Origin: Apostichopus japonicus
Taxonomy: Eukaryota > Echinodermata > Holothuroidea > Aspidochirotida > Stichopodidae
Assembly (NCBI RefSeq): GCF_037975245.1
Contig: NC_092564.1
Coordinates: 23,760,484-23,824,483 of the forward strand
Direction: 5' to 3'
DNA length: 64,000 nucleotides
Shown here: piece by piece, positions 23,350-34,317 of the stretch
Layout: each line of letters opens with the position of its first letter
How positions within the stretch are numbered: position 1 is the first letter of the stretch
The notes under the pieces: model-generated
Seen by the model: only the letters and a program-made list of their open reading frames with translations
Database searches by the model: none
What the model was told of the DNA's origin: nothing
Made by a program: the position numbers and the translations under genes

Positions 23350-26300
23350 AGAAAAGTATAGGGTTTATATCCCCTTTACTATGAACTGCATTGTTGTTAA
23401 GGATTTTAGTTAAAAAAGCCACAATCATACCAAAACAGCATCTATACATAATGAAACTGACGCATAGTTGCTTCAAGATAGCACAACTCAAAAAATAACT
23501 TTAATGCACTGCACTGTGAAAGGACCAGTAAGCTGCAATATTTCAATCAAACTGTGCAGCAGTCAGTGTAAAAATGTTATTAATGTAATATTAAAACATA
23601 AATTCCCCTTTCTCTACTGTTTTTTACTCAGAATACATCAAATGATCAGATGTCAAAGTACTGTGTTAAGTTGTTCCTATGGCAATTAAGTCAAAATGTC
23701 ATGTGTTAGTAATAAACACTGCCATGATGACAGACGCACCCAAAGGTCGTAAGTCTTATCCCTGGAAGCGAACGTGCTAAAATTTAAAAACAAATGCTAT
23801 AGCCTAGCCCTGGATTCTCTGACTATTCTGACATTGTGAAGTATTATATTAAGGGATTAAAATGTCTGAAATTATGAGAAAATATTTGGCGACAGAAAGA
23901 TGCTTCAGGATCCTTGAAGCATGAACATTCACATGTTTGGCTGTCTAGCATATTAGGGCAGTACTTATGACCAGTGATGTAGCTATGCTTGTCAACCAGC
24001 GGTCGGTCAGCATTAACCGGTGGTCAGTGTCTATAATGACATACACTTCTCAAAAATTGACACCTTTCTGACAAGTACTGTTCGATTGCTACAACCAATA
24101 GTTACGGTCCATCACTAGAGATGTCTAAACATTTTAATATAAAGACTCACATTCCAGGACCAGGAAACGTCCAACTAGAACTCAACTTGTCCTATTTTAC
24201 ATCTCCTCCTCAAGGCCTATGTTCAGTATGAAAAGAATTCTGGTACCATTCTCCATGTCCAATTAAATGTCAGTTCCAAACATATTTTGCTTGATTAAAC
24301 CTATTAACCAACAAAGCTTCATTGCTCTATTATCTTCATGAAATAACTTTTACAAGGTCAAAAGCTTCACAATTCCTCCCAAAAAAAACCCTTCATACCA
24401 GGTATCTGGTGTCACTAAGCAACACAAAGAATGATTCCTTTTTAGCTCAGCTACACAATTTAATAATACAAATCAGATATTTGCATATGTTAAATTAAAC
24501 CTGTTTGCATGAAAAATACATAACTGGCACATCAGAAATGACAAGTAGCCTATCAATTTATGCGTTGCATATTAAGCCTGGTACTAAACAATTTATGCAT
24601 TTCAGGACATATTCAGTACTGATATTAATAAGTTCATATTAAGAAACTAACTTGATCATTTTGCTATTATTTTTCAAATCAGTGGTGCAATACAAATAAC
24701 ATGATGAGAAAATAAGAGTATATATTTCACAGAATTCATATTATAATGATAGAAAACATAACATGTATGAGAATACACAACATAACGTTGACAGTAAAAG
24801 AATAGGAAAACAGAGAGGAAGTTACAGAGGAACTTACACAAATTCTGGGTACCTACTGTAGGTAACCTGAAAAAACTTACAAGAAAAATAGCGTGGGTTG
24901 GGGTGGGTGGGGCGAAGCAACAAAAGAAGAATCTGCACATCTGATACCAACAACTATAGCAATAAACTCAAAGCAATATATATGAATATGTAGCAGCAGA
25001 CATGTAAATTACACCAAGATCTCAAGTTTTTTTCATCTCTCAAGACAAGTTATAATGTAGCAAGTTCCATTGCCTCAAGAAGTACGGTATTGCATGCTAC
25101 TACATGTGATGCAGTATTTCTTGGATTAGGGTTAACCCTAGGGGTTAACCCTAATGATAGGGTTCTCCCGGTCTACAAGATACGTCATTCATTTGGCTGT
25201 ATCATGCATGATGATATTGCTCGACATATTACACTGTGTACAAAACAGTTCTCTTGAGAAATACTGTCACGTGAGGATTGGGTGGTAAATTGCTACTATC
25301 TACTGCTAGTTTGTAATCATCCTCCCCACCCCCGGTTATATCCAGCCTCCTCAATCTCTCCCCTCTCACCACCTCCAGGCTCCACCAAAACCTCAAAAAA
25401 AAAAAAATTTTAACAACTGAACTCTCAGTGCATGTACAGCAGCCTACCTGTACCCTAGACTTACTGGACTGAAACAGCAAATTTCTATTTTTATTGAGCC
25501 CTGGTTTAAAACCCTGTAATATCAACTTCAATAATCAAATAATATATACTGAATATTGCCAATATTTATACAGCTAAGTACTGCAAGTACCTTACACTAA
25601 TAATCATGTGCAGAATCACAAGGAAAAACGTTTGTGGAAGCTGACATTTAAAAAATGAATGTATGCTTTCAATTAACTAAGAGTGGTCTGTTATGTGTGT
25701 TCTGTCCAGTGGACGAACTGGCATATTTATATTCGATTGCTGAAAGGGGGCCTTCAAGGTTCCTTCACTGCAATACTTGAAAGAAATCAAGTCAACATGA
25801 TAGCATTACAAAACTATGTACATTTATCTTTGATTTCCATCACGATGTTTTAACTAAGCTCTTCCCTTACAAACCAGAGGGTTTCAAAGTTTCCTCTGTC
25901 ATTTTCCTTGATTCACAGCACACGGCTGTTAACTTTATGTGCCTTTGTGAAGCAGGATGCAAACAAAATTCATATTGTTGAATAAAATTGCATACAAACT
26001 ATAAAGCAGTTCTCCCTCTCACAAGCATGCTCATGTAATAATGAAGTCAATTTCCCTTTATAATTTATGGAACAGTGTTATGTGTGTAAACCAATGTGTT
26101 AGACAGGGAATAATTTAGTGTTAACACCAGTTTTCAAGGCTCTTAGCCTCTCAGTTAGTTTGGTTACTATAGACTGCTTCACATCTTTGCAATTGCATTT
26201 ATACCAATTTTGCAAGTTTGCAATGTTATACTTGTCAAATAAATGATCCCTGTTAGATGTTTTATGGTCTCTAACAATTTTTCACCCAAGATGGAGTGTG

Positions 26301-28928
26301 GGGGTGGGGGAGGGAGGGGGGTTGGAGAAAGTGCAAGCAAGATTATATATGTTCATTCGGTTACATGCGTGATTTGCCTCAGTGGGTCTCTTTTACATTT
26401 TTTAGTCTTCCAATTGAAAGATGCACTTGTCAATGGCTGAAACCTTTCCACCTACAGGTAAATAGTGTCCCAAAATTAACTGAGAATTCTGTTTTAAAGC
26501 TAGCTGGCTAATATTCACCCTAACAAGTAGCATGGAAGGTTCTATTAATATAAAATTAGTCACTTTTTTAAAAATCTCAGCGATTTGGAAATGCAATGTT
26601 TTCAATGTGATGAGTATAGTAAAGGCTTCATAATTGACGCACCCCCGTAATTGACGCACCCTCAATTATTACTAGCAACGATATAGAAGGCCACCTAAAC
26701 TTTTTGCAGTCAAGCAGAATTACATATTTCATGAGTTTGAACCCATTTCAGCTATTTGCTGACCAAATTGTGGTATTTTTTAAGCTTTTAACACCCTCCC
26801 CCCAGTTTTACACATTTTTTGGACATTTGGAAATCTTACTCCCTAAAAATAACCAAAATTACTTCAATATGATACCACTTCTCTCTGGGACCTGACCTGT
26901 CTAAGCTTAGAGGTTCAGAGCATAGCAAACAGCATCCAAAGTCCTAGTCCTACACTACAGTTAGCTTATCGACGCATGTGTCAATTTAGGGGTATGAAAG
27001 AACTTCACACAGCAGACATTTTGTGGTCAAATTCTTCTCAATTGTTCGTTGCGTAGGAACAGAACAATAAATATTTTGAGATCATTACATTTCTAAGGAA
27101 CTAAACATATGAAAAGAGCATGCAGTTGAGTGATTTTGATTTTATGTTGACCGACATCGTCAATCCAATCCTTAAGTGCATCAATTATGAGCCCACCATG
27201 CTACATGAACGAACTGCCTGATTTCTTGTTGTGATCACATGGAGGTATAATACTCAAACTTCAATCTCTGGGATTCACTTTCAAAATTCATAGAAATATG
27301 TTAATGATATGAATTCAGTAAGAGAAAAAAAAAATCTGGATAAAGCTTTTGCACTGTGGCTAGCCTTTGTGTAGCCATTCAGGATCTTCCATTTCTATTC
27401 ACTGCACAATCCTTACAAATGTTATACTGGTCAAATAAATTATTCCCTGTTAGATGTTTTGTTGTCCCTAGAAACTTTTCACCCAAGATGGAGGGTGGGG
27501 GTGGTCAATGGATTTGTAAGGAGGGTGCCTTACTGAAAATGCAAACATTTCAGCAGCACAACACTAGTGTATTGTCAATTCTTTGTACCTTGGTACACTG
27601 TGTACTCAGTAATATGCTCATGTGCTAAATCAAACAATTTTAATATAGTTTGTAGAATTTTCAAGTTTATTATTGGATGGTTGGACAAGGAGTTAGAAAG
27701 AAGATTTCAGTTAATTGTAAGTTTTCAAATTTTTTCAAATCTTGTAATAATGTAACTTGTAAGCCTAAACTTAGAAATAGCCTAGCCTAATAATATTCTT
27801 GACTCAGAAATCAGAATTATCCTGTCAAGAGTGCAATCAGCTTAAATTATTTTAAGAGATATTATTAATATTAATAATTATGCCAGACTAACCACTAAGC
27901 CTAACACACCTGTGCGAAACATTGGTACAGTTGTCTTAATATAGCCTAGGCTCAGACTTGTCAGAGGTAGGATATGCCTAACCGAAGTTGCCCAGCGTAA
28001 CTGTTGTTTACTTACTCAGTGAGCAGTTTGCCTAGCCAGCCACCGCGTCTTAGAAACCCATCAGGGACTCACTTAGATACCGTCTGCAGCACTTTTTGGC
28101 ATGTAGACCTAGAGTTAGTTAACAGACACTTCACAAAATATGGGATATGCGAGCAAGTTGCGTCGTCTTATTTCTGATATTACTTACGATTTATAGTGTC
28201 CAAAGATATATCCAAGAAGTTGACGGTCGCTTTTGTTTCTCAAACTTTGTTCGTATTTAACAATGTTGTGCAATTTTACGCGATCACTGATCACATTCGT
28301 TAGATCTGGTGGTTGAAGCAGCTACGATGCGCAGACGTCAATAAATGTAACGGCACCGAGAACTACGGTGGCTTTGCACGACCACCACATGCACAACACA
28401 TAGGACTTCAATACGCACTTGTGTTGGTACTCAAATGCCACATAGATTGCGCCAAAATATTTTATCGACCTTTTTGATCGCTTCAATCTGTGAAGAATGT
28501 ATTCGACTCTGATCTTTATTGTCTCGTGAACAATGACAGAACATGTGGAAAACATTGGTTTACAAGTAACGATTATCGATCGGTTAGTCGAATGAATGAA
28601 TGGATGCAAATTATATATGGTCGTATAACGGTGTAGCGCTTGTCTGTCAGTTTCAGGGGAACCGGAAAATGTTTCCACTCTTCGATAACTTTTTCCACTC
28701 TCTGAGTTACGGTCTGATACAATAAGTGACCTATTCGGTGTTTAGTACTCGAAACGTTATCATACGCAGCATTTATAAGTCAGATGCTAATATTATTCTT
28801 ACCTATTTTCGAATTAAAGTACTTGTAACAATACCGACGGTACAACAGGAAGCCGCATAATTTTTTCAATACGTTTGGAACTTTTGTTTGGAACATTGTA
28901 TTACTTTATTATAGTGCACAGTACTATA
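23350..28928. other. Non-coding region with a duplicated segment
   Basis: No supported exon. About 110 bp around 26225-26310 recurs around 27415-27505 (CCTGTTAGATGTTTT, then TTTTCACCCAAGATGGAG). Near 26635-26660 ATTGACGCACCC is repeated twice. A 118-codon minus frame at 28322-28678 starts at GTG and has no recognised domain. Confidence 0.45.
25125..25155. repeat. Telomere-like TTAGGG palindrome
   Basis: ATTAGGGTTAACCC, then TAG, then GGGTTAACCCTAAT: two inverted TTAGGG/CCCTAA pairs in 31 bases. Too short to be a telomeric array. Confidence 0.6.
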
Positions 28929-28936
28929 CTCATGGG

Positions 28937-30022
28937 CAGTGGCGGCGGAACCAGGGGGGCTTGGGGGGGCTCAGCCCCCCCAATGAAAAAGTTGAGGGGG
29001 CAAATGCATGATAAGCCCCCCCAATATTTACCAAGGTTCCGAAACGTGCATCTGCCCATTTTTCAATGCATACTTGTCGATCTGTCCGATGCACACGTAT
29101 ACTATATAGGTGTAATAATTTTAGTAATTGCTGGAGGACCCTCGGCCCGTCCCCTGGCTATAGATCACATTGTTACCCCAACCGCGTCTTCACGCCCCGT
29201 GAAAAGTGGAAGAAGTTAGTGTGAGTACCGGTAAGCGTAACACAACTTCGTCTTAGGCCAATGACTTGCCTCATTTCAGCCAGTTCTCCAACATCCCCTT
29301 ACTTAGTGGCGGAGCGTCCATATATACAGTCAGGGGCGGATGCCCCCCCCCCCCCTGACGGACTCAAATGGACTGCTGGCGTCCTTTTCAGCTTTTCACT
29401 ACTTTTTTACTTATTCGCGATTATTGACTATTTTATTGCGCTCTCATATACCTATTGACATTTGTCATATTCTGTTGGTGTAATTTTCCGACAAATTGGC
29501 GACGACACCTATTTATTCTCCGTTTATCTGCAAATTAGTAAGGCCCGAAAGGGTGATTTCCTGCAATCTAGGGAGTGTCTTTACTCAAAAATTTTCTGAC
29601 CGCGATCCGCGCCAACCTGTGGTGGCGCTCCGCTTAGATAGTGTCGAAAGCGCCCCTACAGACTATTCTTGCCCCCCCCCTGACCAATACCCCTAGCTCC
29701 GCCACTGCCCTTACTACACTCAAAAACGTCTTTGTGAGTACACTTCGAGTAATAGCTACTCTCTTAAAACACCATCGAATATACAAATTACAATGTTTTT
29801 ACAGACTTTCGTGTAATCTGAGAAATTGCAGGCTTGAGACCCATATTCTAGGGGTAGGTATTCGAAACATAAAACACTCGGGAAGTGCCGTTTCCGGCCA
29901 TCTGGGGGTTTGAAAAAACCCAAAATTTTCTTGTACGCTCCGCGCCAACCCATGGTGGCGCTCCGCTTAGATAGTGTCCACACATTAGCCCCCCCAATAA
30001 TTTTTCCGTTCCGCCGCGCCTG
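28937..30022. mobile_element. hAT element carrying a nested hAT element
   Basis: The left end is CAGTGGCGGCGGAACC; the right end inverted is CAGGCGCGGCGGAAC. An exact 8-bp duplication CTCATGGG flanks it (28929-28936 and 30023-30030). Removing the nested 404-bp element and its duplication leaves about 674 bp with no transposase. The right half has the block AGTGCCGTTTCCGGCCATCT followed by CGCTCCGCGCCAACC, shared with the other hAT elements here. Confidence 0.88.
29304..29707. mobile_element. hAT element nested in another hAT, 404 bp
   Basis: The ends are TAGTGGCGGAGC (first base changed from C) and GCTCCGCCACTG, with an exact 8-bp duplication CCCTTACT (29296-29303 and 29708-29715). It is the sister of 1283-1652 and similar over its whole length. 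Being inside the 28937-30022 element, it is the younger insertion of the two. Confidence 0.9.
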
Positions 30023-30049
30023 CTCATGGGTCTCTACTCCAGCAGTATC

Positions 30050-30170
30050 GTACATTACCAAGTACATTATGTATATAATGTGCGAAGATGAAGAATTCTA
30101 CATGAGTAATGTATCGTACATTACCAAGTACAGTATGTATATAATGTGCGAAGATGAAAAATTCATATGA
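30050..30170. repeat. Short tandem duplication
   Basis: CGTACATTACCAAGTACA and GTATATAATGTGCGAAGATG are repeated about 63 bp apart (30049 and 30114). No coding function. Confidence 0.8.
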
Positions 30171-30754
30171 GTGATGTATGTTTTTTTTCCTCCGTTTATT
30201 CATCGTTTATCATCAATGCGAAGAGAAATTTGCTTTAGATTTGTAACAAAACTTCTTCATTTTTTGTTTTGTAAGTATATATATTACATGGAACACCACT
30301 TTCCGAGTACATGTGCAAGTATATAGCAAACTTCTAGGGTAAAGGAAACGGAATCGATATGGCTTAAATTGAATAAATCAGGGCATAAGGAAAAGGCGTG
30401 CCATAACTCCACAAAAGTAACTTTATGTTTACTAGAGCTGGAAGTTCTTAAATAGTTGAACCTTTCAATACTGATTATGAATTTGAATTTAAAGAAAAAC
30501 TGATTGATGAGTGAAGTATGTTGCTTGATGTTTGTATTTATAACTGTTAGTCAAACACCCTACACATCTGCAGCACGTAGCTTACTACTGCCAAGTTTGT
30601 GATTCCAATATCAGACATAGGCTAAACATAAAGTGAATTGCAAGATGATAGCAACTTTATCACATTCGCCGGACTGTTGTTTCCTTTGCTTTCAATGACC
30701 ACCAGGGAGCAGTTCTAAGTCTAAGGAGGTATATAATATATGTAAATAATATAT

Positions 30755-30837
30755 TTTTATTATAATTATAATTCTTATTATTATTATTTTAATTATTATT
30801 ATTTTAATAATAATTATTATTATAATTATTCTTATTC

Positions 30838-30890
<53 letters not shown>

Positions 30891-30957
30891 ATTATAATTA
30901 TTATTATTATTTTTTATTATTATTATTATTATTATTATAATTATTATAATCATTATA

Positions 30958-31047
<90 letters not shown>
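30755..31047. repeat. (TTA)n microsatellite
   Basis: About 290 bp of imperfect TTA/ATT units with occasional TAA and C interruptions. It makes an artefactual poly-Ile/poly-Asn open frame on the minus strand. Confidence 0.97.
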
Positions 31048-31048
<1 letters not shown>

Positions 31049-31480
31049 CAAAAGTATTCGGATAAAGAAGTACTCGAATCCTAGTAAAAGAGTACTCGGA
31101 CCATTGCACTGGGTACACGAAGGTACTTGGTACTCAAATACAAGTACTTGTTCGATTACAACACTGGACCTATGTTACAAGCGGTTCGAAAAGGAGATGC
31201 CTCTGTCCGTTTTTCTATAATGAGTTTAAAGTAGGCATGATTTCGGATTCATCTCAGTTTTGTCTGAAATAGTGCATGAGAGATGCACAATTAAGATGCC
31301 TCAGTCTATGTTAGGCTACTGTCATTAATTATATATAATCGGTGTGTTGGTTCATGCCAGGCGTCACTAGTCACATGGATACATGTTTTAGTAACCCTGG
31401 ATAGATTTTTGTACAGCGTTGTATAAACATATCTCTGAACGTGCAATACGTTCGTGCACTTTGAAGTTAAAGTTCGGGAA

Positions 31481-31492
31481 TGCGCACGCGCA
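31481..31492. promoter_or_regulatory. NRF-1 consensus site, promoter of the zinc-finger gene
   Basis: TGCGCACGCGCA matches the NRF-1 consensus YGCGCAYGCGCR at every base. It lies 203 bp upstream of the start codon at 31695 in a locally CpG-rich patch (GGCGCGCGC follows at about 31506). NRF-1 sites mark CpG-type promoters of housekeeping genes; use here is inferred. Confidence 0.6.
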
Positions 31493-31694
31493 GTCGTTTT
31501 ATCATGGCGCGCGCAAACTTTCCCCGTCCAACGCGTATGGGTAGTTTAAAAATAGCATATATCTATGCCATAGCCGGAGTGCATGTGTGATGTGCTTGTT
31601 GGGATTGCCCGTGGTAGACGGATTGCTGCAGCAGACAGGACCACACTTCTTCGTTCTATACACAATATATATTTTTTAATCGAATGCACCCAGC

Positions 31695-31710
31695 ATGTCT
31701 AATCTCCAAG
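31695..31710 (+). CDS. Zinc-finger gene exon 1
   Basis: Short first coding exon, MSNLQ plus the first base of Gly6. Start context is CAGCATGT. Donor GTTCGT is weak, but the phase matches exon 2 exactly and no other in-frame ATG precedes finger 1 in exon 2. Confidence 0.6.
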
Positions 31711-33551
31711 GTTCGTAAAATATGTGTCTTGCGTAGATTCAAATTTAACCCATAGCAATAGGATCGAAAACAATCCTTGAAACTAAGTCTACATTATGTA
31801 CGTCATTATCAGGATAGCATAAGATTAAGCTATGATTTGGTTTCTGATCATATCTCTCTAATTTATATATCTCTATCTTATGCACATATACCTTTATAAA
31901 TGTATTCAATTTATCGACTAAACTCCGGGAAATTGCTCATGCAGATTTTGTTTCCATTTAATATGTATAACGTAAGTTTCAAGGTGCCCAGACGTGGGCT
32001 TAATCTCAACTTTTTGTCTTACGGGGGTGGGGTACGGGGTGGGGTACGGGGTGGGGTACGGGGTGGGGTGGGGATGGGGCTGGGGTGGGATGAAGAAACT
32101 CGTTCTCTTTGTCGTTGGCTCATGATGGCGAGGGTGGAGGGCCCCGATGATCGTATTTTGTCTGGGGGCCTAAATCACCATCGTTAGTCCGCCCCTGGAT
32201 ACATTCCTATATGTGCATCTTATGTATATCTCTCTTGTAACTATTTCAGAACATTCTCTACATTTTGCCTTCAGGTAATATAGAAGTTGATGATGTCTAT
32301 AATAGTAAGTTACTACACTTTCTCGTTAAAAACCAGTACAGAGAATGGGACAGTGTACTCAACAACGTTTATTCTCACCAAATACCTGAGACGCAAACAG
32401 AAAATAAGGACGAAATTGCAAAGCCTTTCCTTACATTCTCTTCACTTGATAACAATGACACTGAATCGCTCGACGAGTTCATGATCACGAAAGACCAAAA
32501 TATTTTTCATTGTGAGTTGTGTAATATCACCTGTACGGGGAAGATTCCCGCTACAAGCCACGTAAGGGGTAAATCACATGTCAGGCGACGATGCTTGGCG
32601 AAGACAAGTTCTTTAGCAGGATCAGAAACCTTTTCGGTCTTTCAAGAGGAAGCTGGGAGTTTCTTCTGCACAATCTGTAGGATTAGTGTATCAGGAGAAG
32701 TAAATGCCCAGCAGCATCTTGACGGTAAAAAGCACGGAAAAATGTTCAAGAATGCAGCGCATGAACTTGGAAGAATCGAAGATGATTTATGTTTAAGTTT
32801 TAGTAAACTTACAGTGTCTGCTGCACCCGTGAGTAGTGGTCTCCCCTCATCTACACCTGGTTTAAGCATACAACGACAAGGGGCAACCTCCCAAGTAGAT
32901 ATGACGTCACTCGTTAGCAACACCAATCAAAAAGAGTCATTCAAAGTAGGTTTGACGTCATCCCTACGAAACACCCATCAAAGGGAGTCTTTGTTAACAT
33001 GTGGTTTACAACGACAAGTAGATACAAACTCCCTTTTCACATGCAACACGTTATTAACATCTGATTCACAAACTCAAGAGGCAAAACCCCACATGAATGT
33101 GACGTCACCCATAAGAAACATTAATCAAAGTAATTCATCAGTAACATCTGATTTACAAACACATGGATCAACATATCCTTTAATTCTGACATCACCCGAT
33201 AGTTACAACAAACCAAGTAATACATCTTCAATAGTGAAAAGTGCAGCGAAGGCAAGAAGTCTACAAGATGAGGAACGAATCACTGGACACGACCCAGACG
33301 AAGCAGACCTCTGTGGAATTCAAAATAATTTTCATCAAGATCTTGAAATCGATGAAAGTACCGATCAATGGCGTTGTAAAGTTTGTCACGTACCTTTGAA
33401 CAGCGAGAAAGTAATCCAACAACACTTTAATGGCAGAGCCCATCATAACAAGAAGAAGCTGGTTGTTGTTGCAGTGGGACCATGCTATACAGAATGCGGA
33501 ATCATGAAACAGAAGTTCGTTCATGAAGGTGAGAAACCAACAGTTTTATGA
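31695..33551 (+). CDS. Three-finger U1/JAZ-type zinc-finger protein (two exons, 430 aa)
   Basis: Coding exons are 31695-31710 (MSNLQ plus one base) and 32275-33551. The phase-1 intron has donor AAG|GTTCGT and acceptor GCCTTCAG, and the junction codon is Gly6. Three fingers all have the C-x2-C-x12-H-x5-H spacing of U1C/JAZ-type fingers: C85/C88/H101/H107, C137/C140/H153/H159 and C373/C376/H389/H395. This class (ZNF346, ZMAT and ZNF385 relatives) typically binds structured or double-stranded RNA and is often nuclear. Between fingers 2 and 3 lies a low-complexity Ser/Thr-rich linker (about residues 185-330) of imperfect repeats around a TS-x3-N-x2-Q-x2-S core. Which family member is orthologous is unclear. 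The gene is followed closely by DHX30 on the same strand. Confidence 0.8.
32275..33551 (+). CDS. Zinc-finger gene exon 2
   Basis: A long open exon after the acceptor TTTTGCCTTCAG. It carries all three fingers and the stop TGA at 33549-33551. Apparent coding upstream to 32265 is intron read-through. Confidence 0.85.
32902..33107. promoter_or_regulatory. Three CRE palindromes inside the coding exon
   Basis: TGACGTCA at 32902-32909, 32953-32960 and 33100-33107. They fall on the repeated MTS/LTS/VTS codons of the linker, so they are most simply a by-product of the internal protein repeat. CREB/ATF binding is possible but unproven. Confidence 0.3.
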
Positions 33552-33662
33552 GATTTGTAATGTGGCTCAGATAAGTGAAAATTTCATTGCAGCAATATTT
33601 TGCTAAAGCATTGCGGACCTCCTTGCTAAAACTGAAATAATTTAATAAGGTGCGTTGCGTAA

Positions 33663-33670
33663 TGACGTCA
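33663..33670. promoter_or_regulatory. CRE-type palindrome upstream of DHX30
   Basis: TGACGTCA, 470 bp before the DHX30 start and 112 bp after the zinc-finger gene stop. It is in the short intergenic space and is a candidate CREB/ATF promoter site for DHX30. Confidence 0.35.
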
Positions 33671-33752
33671 CAACTGAACAACCTTACAGCAACTTTAAAC
33701 ACCGGAATGGGGCCATCAAGTAATACCAAGGTCAGGTAATCACGATGACTTA

Positions 33753-33758
33753 ATTAAA
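33753..33758 (+). terminator. Candidate polyadenylation signal of the zinc-finger gene
   Basis: ATTAAA, the common variant signal, about 200 bases after the stop. I see no AATAAA between the stop and the DHX30 start. Confidence 0.35.
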
Positions 33759-34139
33759 ACCACTGTAAACCCCTCGCAAATTCACGCATGCGTAATTTTC
33801 AAAAATTTAAATTTCAAACACTGACCACTGCTCCAGCAAAAGGTCCGGGGTTATGTACCTTGTGGGTATGCAAAGGTTTACATGGACGGGAAGGTGAGGA
33901 GTCGGAGATGACGGGAGGGGATTAAAAATAACTGGTATGCATGCATATTGAGAACACTTTTGCAAAAAGATTCTTCGTCTGTGCCTAGCTTGTTGAAATA
34001 TTCCTTTACATGTAGTATTGACACGGGACATGATCAATTTTACTTTTTTGCATCAGTTTGTCATCAGTTTGGGTAACTCTGGCAAGTCAAAAAGTTTACA
34101 GATGTACAATATAGGACTCCGTATTTATTGCAAATCAAA

Positions 34140-34317
34140 ATGGCAGCCTCCATGTGCACATGGTTAAAGCCTCCATGTCAACAACTTTCGGCGATTCATT
34201 TGGTCTATTCACGTCTTTTGATCCAACGACATGATTATTTAAAATGTAGTCGCCATTTCGAACGAAGTTTTAGTAGGACTAGCCTTCTACTTGCCAGAAA
34301 AAGACAGAAATCAAAGA
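34140..34317 (+). CDS. DHX30: DHX30 exon 1 (residues 1-59)
   Basis: ATG in strong context (CAAAATGG). Arg/Lys/Ser-rich, with no acidic residue in the first 31: a probable mitochondrial targeting sequence. The donor A|GTGCGT is moderate and was chosen because phase 1 fits exon 2. The frame runs on only to 34358. Confidence 0.6.

Noticed and set aside
23975-24120. Short inverted-repeat element (CAGTGATG...CATCACTAG)
   Set aside because: The terminal match is only about 7 bases and the flanks show no target duplication.
28322-28678. 118-codon minus-strand frame
   Set aside because: It starts at GTG, lacks a domain or splice context, and has a composition like random AT-rich DNA.
30804-31118. 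Poly-Ile/poly-Asn open frame
   Set aside because: It is the (TTA)n microsatellite translated.
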